A stretch of DNA of 18,154 nt from Thalassolituus sp034111725 (GTDB lineage: Bacteria; Pseudomonadota; Gammaproteobacteria; Pseudomonadales; Oceanobacteraceae), in assembly GCF_034111725.1 (NCBI RefSeq), contig NZ_JAWUWR010000029.1:1-18154 (forward strand), in the 5' to 3' direction. The position numbers and the translations under genes are program-made. Below, one piece after another: positions 16,278 to 18,154 of this stretch (position 1 is its first letter; each line of letters begins with the position of its first letter). Under the pieces are notes generated by a model. The model saw only the letters and a list, made by a program, of their open reading frames with translations, made no database searches and was not told where the DNA came from.

Positions 16278-16757
16278 GACATATATAGACGCTCCCACGG
16301 TGTCAAGGCATGACTCGGCCATAGCGCCTTCACACCCTTGATAAACCTTTTTCTCACGTTCGTCGTTTGGAATTTAAGGGGTCAGAGTCGTTGATTTTAC
16401 GAGGTTCAATAGATTCAAGGAGATTCACAAGGAGATTGGTAGTTGCGTGGACAGTCATATTCAGAGAGTAGTCGGACACATCGACAGGGGCAGTCATCAA
16501 TATTGCTGTGACTGGGCGAGAGGATAACGACATTACGCAAACTTCTTATCGAGATGCACTTAGGACGTGGAGCCTATACCTTGACATTTAAAATATGCCT
16601 GATAATCTGTCGGTAATGCATTCGTTTCAAGGTGCATGGGCAGCGAAGCCTGAGGCCAGCTCTATTCGTACAGTGTCAATCACAAGCTATCTTTAGCGAA
16701 ATTAACTTGATTAATTCTGCTTGGTAACTGGAGCAATAAGCAGATGAGAAATTAATC
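16278..16757. other. 480-base noncoding stretch with degenerate mobile-element traces
   Basis: No convincing gene. Visible items are an 11-bp hairpin with one mismatch (16299-16309 with 16326-16336) that could end retron transcription, although the T-run is 11 bases away; a GGGGTCAGAGTCGTTGATTT stretch (16379-16398) that I associate, by recall, with Y1/RAYT-type transposase surroundings; a CAAGGAGATT direct repeat in two copies (16416-16425, 16428-16437); a CAGTCA/TGACTG inverted repeat near 16480-16515; and short broken reading frames around 16515-16620. TTGACA at 16581-16586 may be a -35, but the nearest -10-like sequence (GATAAT, 16601-16606) is only 14 bases away. Confidence 0.5.
16299..16336 (+). 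terminator. Possible terminator of the retron transcript
   Basis: GGTGTCAAGGC and GCCTTCACACC form an 11-bp stem with one C-C mismatch and a 16-base loop. Five T residues (16348-16352) follow, but 11 bases downstream, which makes it a weak candidate. It lies 21 bases after the reverse transcriptase stop and could instead be a remnant inverted repeat. Confidence 0.35.
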
Positions 16758-17483
16758 ATGATTATTTTGACCAGCCAAGAATTCAATAGCCTCACAAAAA
16801 TAGCCCAAAAAGCCCTCAAAGAATTTGGATATAGTGTAAAAACCAGTAGGTTAAAGGACGATATTGCGCATTCTTGCGGCTACAAAAGCGCAAATGGATT
16901 ACTTCATGATTTACCATGTTTTTTGACATTTAAAGATCTGAATAAGAAGACATTTGAAAAAGTGTTGCTAGAAAAGCACAATGTTAAGATTCCCGATTTC
17001 TCGAAATTATTGAATTTGATGGACTATTATATGAATAATAGTTTACATAGTAGAGAGTTATTGAAATCTGAATTTCGCGTTGATTATTCAGGTATGAAAG
17101 GAATTGGTAGTGGTGCTTTAAATGCTAAAGGTGAAGGATTGTTAGAGGACGGAATTCCCTTTTTAGTAATCATGCCCGAGCAACTTGTCATATATCCCCA
17201 GATTATTACTAACATCGATATGCTCTCTGTGCCGAATAATGATATGTATCAACGGCTTCAGTTGCCTAACGGCTTGTCTTTATCTGATATACAAGACTTT
17301 TTAAGTAGGGATGAAACTATTTTTAACCTTAGTCAGTTGAAAGCAGGATTTACTATCTACTCTAGTCCAGGGAAGCTTAGGTACGGAAGGCTTTCTAAGA
17401 GTGCTAAACAAGCTGTGGAGTCATTGAAAAATGATATTTGTAGATTACTTGGAAAGTCTGAGCCGATAACTCTATCGTTGTGA
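16758..17483 (+). CDS. Hypothetical protein, 241 residues
   Basis: Not recognised. The N-terminal 50 residues (TKIAQKALKEFGYSVKTSRL followed by KDDIAHSCGYKSANGLL) look like a small helical module seen at the start of some plasmid or island proteins, with the pattern L..A..HGY.sWN.L; this is a recalled resemblance only. The middle (about 95-180) is mixed, with LLEDGIPFLVIMPEQLVIYP. The C-terminus is basic and helical. No signal peptide or membrane helix is apparent, so cytoplasmic. It lies alone on the plus strand, 480 bases beyond the retron, and is AT-rich like it, so it probably arrived as accessory DNA. The Shine-Dalgarno site is poor. Its last codons and stop lie within a 15-bp tandem repeat. 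Whether it belongs to the retron or is an independent cargo gene cannot be told. Confidence 0.6.
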   Translation: MIILTSQEFNSLTKIAQKALKEFGYSVKTSRLKDDIAHSCGYKSANGLLHDLPCFLTFKDLNKKTFEKVLLEKHNVKIPDFSKLLNLMDYYMNNSLHSRELLKSEFRVDYSGMKGIGSGALNAKGEGLLEDGIPFLVIMPEQLVIYPQIITNIDMLSVPNNDMYQRLQLPNGLSLSDIQDFLSRDETIFNLSQLKAGFTIYSSPGKLRYGRLSKSAKQAVESLKNDICRLLGKSEPITLSL

Positions 17484-17500
17484 TGACTCTATCGTTGTGA
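17469..17500 (+). repeat. 15-bp tandem repeat across the stop codon of the 241-residue gene
   Basis: ACTCTATCGTTGTGA occurs at 17469-17483 and again at 17486-17500, a 17-base period. The TGA of the first copy is the stop codon. It looks like a small local duplication and would supply a second in-register stop-like sequence, so the C-terminus of the neighbouring protein may have been altered. Confidence 0.85.
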
Positions 17501-17710
17501 CAAGTTAAGCGAGAAGGCGCCCATGTGGGCGTTCTTCTCGGAGTCCTACGTACGGCAATATATAAAACAGTCAAGATAAGAGAGAAGGCGGCAATTCACG
17601 CTCTTATATTTCCACGGCAAGATTTAAGTACTCATAGGACAGTCTTCATAAGAGAATGAACGGAAAGTCATTCTCTTAAATTCTCGCGACAAAATACTTT
17701 TAGGCTGGAG
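17501..17710. repeat. Array of three imperfect ~70-nt hairpin repeats (REP-like)
   Basis: Unit 1 (about 17501-17566) has a strong hairpin, CGAGAAG/CTTCTCG plus CGCCCA/TGGGCG (17510-17540), then CGGCAA (17553). Unit 2 (17567-17638) starts ACAGTC, has TAAGAG/CTCTTA arms (17577-17582, 17601-17606) and CGGCAA (17615). Unit 3 (17639-17710) starts ACAGTC, has a perfect 11-bp stem TAAGAGAATGA/TCATTCTCTTA (17649-17659, 17668-17678) and CGACAA (17687). Units 2 and 3 are spaced exactly 72 bases apart; arm bases change in pairs while the flanks are kept. None has a T-run, so they are not ordinary terminators. The array sits beside the tail end of a RAYT-type transposase, whose known partners are REP hairpins; this link is inferred. 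Confidence 0.7.
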
Positions 17711-17824
17711 GAGGGTGCGGCGGATTTTTTAGCGATATTGCTTAAAATTAGCGATTTTTAGGCGAGACTAAACCGCAGAAGGCTTCTGAATTAGGGTGGG
17801 GTGTGTTGAATTAGATTGTCGAGG
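17711..17824. other. Noncoding spacer beside the transposase end
   Basis: 114 bases between the hairpin array and the transposase stop. It contains TTAGCGAT-like direct repeats (TAGCGAT twice) separated by about 17 bases and a duplicated GAATTAG about 22 bases apart. No gene or terminator is evident. Confidence 0.5.
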
Positions 17825-18154
17825 TTACGAAAGCCTTAATTTACAGGCTTGAATTCCCGCTGTTCGTCGTCGTTCTTTTTGTTTGTCCCAGAAAAAGATC
17901 ATTTTTGATTTCACTTCATTAACTGCACCAACGACGCCTTTGATCTCAGATTCGAAATTCTGGGTAATATAGAGCCAGTGTTCGGCATCAATACCTAATC
18001 GATTCATAATTGCAGGTTCAGCTTCAGAAATGGAGCCTCGTTTATTTTCTCGTATTTGGCGGCCAGTCCAGTCGACTAACTCTAAATAGTCCGTCAGGCG
18101 CATTGGGATTCCCTCAGGCATATCCTGTTTAGGGTTTCCGGCAAAGTTGAGAAG
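17825..18154 (-). CDS. REP-associated (Y1, IS200-like) transposase, C-terminal part, cut by the window edge
   Basis: Read on the minus strand, the frame is open from the right edge and ends with TAA at 17825. The 109 visible residues begin LLNFAGNPKQDMPEGIPMR and continue LTDYLELVDWTGRQIRENKRG, then LGIDAEHWLYITQNFES. This is the tail segment I know from the long gammaproteobacterial Y1/RAYT-type transposases, which follows the catalytic HUH domain. The catalytic His-hydrophobic-His and Tyr residues lie upstream, outside the window, so activity cannot be judged. The visible part is not frameshifted. An apparent start at 18121 is an internal Met. These enzymes process REP hairpins, which suits the adjacent hairpin array. 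Confidence 0.85.
   Translation of the reverse strand, partial: LLNFAGNPKQDMPEGIPMRLTDYLELVDWTGRQIRENKRGSISEAEPAIMNRLGIDAEHWLYITQNFESEIKGVVGAVNEVKSKMIFFWDKQKERRRTAGIQACKLRLS

Noticed and set aside
17510..17540. Ordinary rho-independent terminator for the 241-residue gene
   Set aside because: The hairpin is strong but not followed by a T-run, and it is the first of three related units.
17501..17710. CRISPR array or integron attC sites
   Set aside because: Repeats are imperfect, the conserved parts are hairpin arms and no uniform spacers exist. GTTAAGC near 17505 resembles an attC core half, but no matching RYYYAAC partner sits at the proper distance.
17825..18121. Stand-alone 98-residue protein starting at Met 18121
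   Set aside because: The frame stays open to the window edge and the preceding residues (LLNFAGNPKQD) belong to the same transposase family segment, so the Met is internal.

Overview
The window reads as chromosomal DNA of a free-living, probably marine, gammaproteobacterium of the Pseudomonas/Marinobacter/Oceanospirillales type. The evidence is gene content and order: lolC/E-lolD, a DUF2062 gene, comEC, exbB-exbD, msbA, lpxK, ycaR, a low-molecular-weight phosphatase and murB, followed by lpxH-ppiB divergent from glnS-cysS. This is inferred from recalled synteny; no search was run.

Positions 1-9544 hold mostly plus-strand cell-envelope genes. They cover lipoprotein release (end of LolC/E, LolD), a minus-strand DUF2062 membrane protein, the ComEC DNA-uptake channel, and a tightly packed set running exbB, exbD, msbA, lpxK, ycaR, phosphatase, murB with overlaps or very short gaps. 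The set combines an ExbBD-type proton-driven motor, lipid A flipping (MsbA), lipid A 4'-kinase (LpxK) and peptidoglycan precursor reduction (MurB). kdsB, which normally sits between ycaR and the phosphatase, is absent. A bidirectional terminator at about 9583-9618 separates this block from the minus-strand pair ppiB-lpxH. A divergent promoter region then precedes glnS-cysS, which ends in a strong terminator at 14152-14178.

From about 14180 to the end the character changes: AT-rich genes, long noncoding stretches and mobile-element traces. The centre of this accessory region is a retron. A compact msr-msd noncoding RNA lies at 14277-14405, with a perfect 12-bp a1/a2 inverted repeat. It is followed at once by a 616-residue reverse transcriptase carrying retron hallmarks (NAxxH, YADD, VTG) and a fused C-terminal TOPRIM-like nuclease domain. 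This is the architecture of retron Ec67/Eco2 (RT-TOPRIM), a presumed anti-phage system in which sensor, msDNA and effector come from one RNA and one protein.

Downstream lie a degenerate noncoding stretch, an unrecognised 241-residue protein, a previously unlabelled array of three roughly 70-nt imperfect hairpin repeats (17500-17710), and the C-terminal end of a REP-associated (Y1, IS200-like) transposase that runs off the right edge. The hairpin array beside a RAYT-type gene may be its REP-like substrate.
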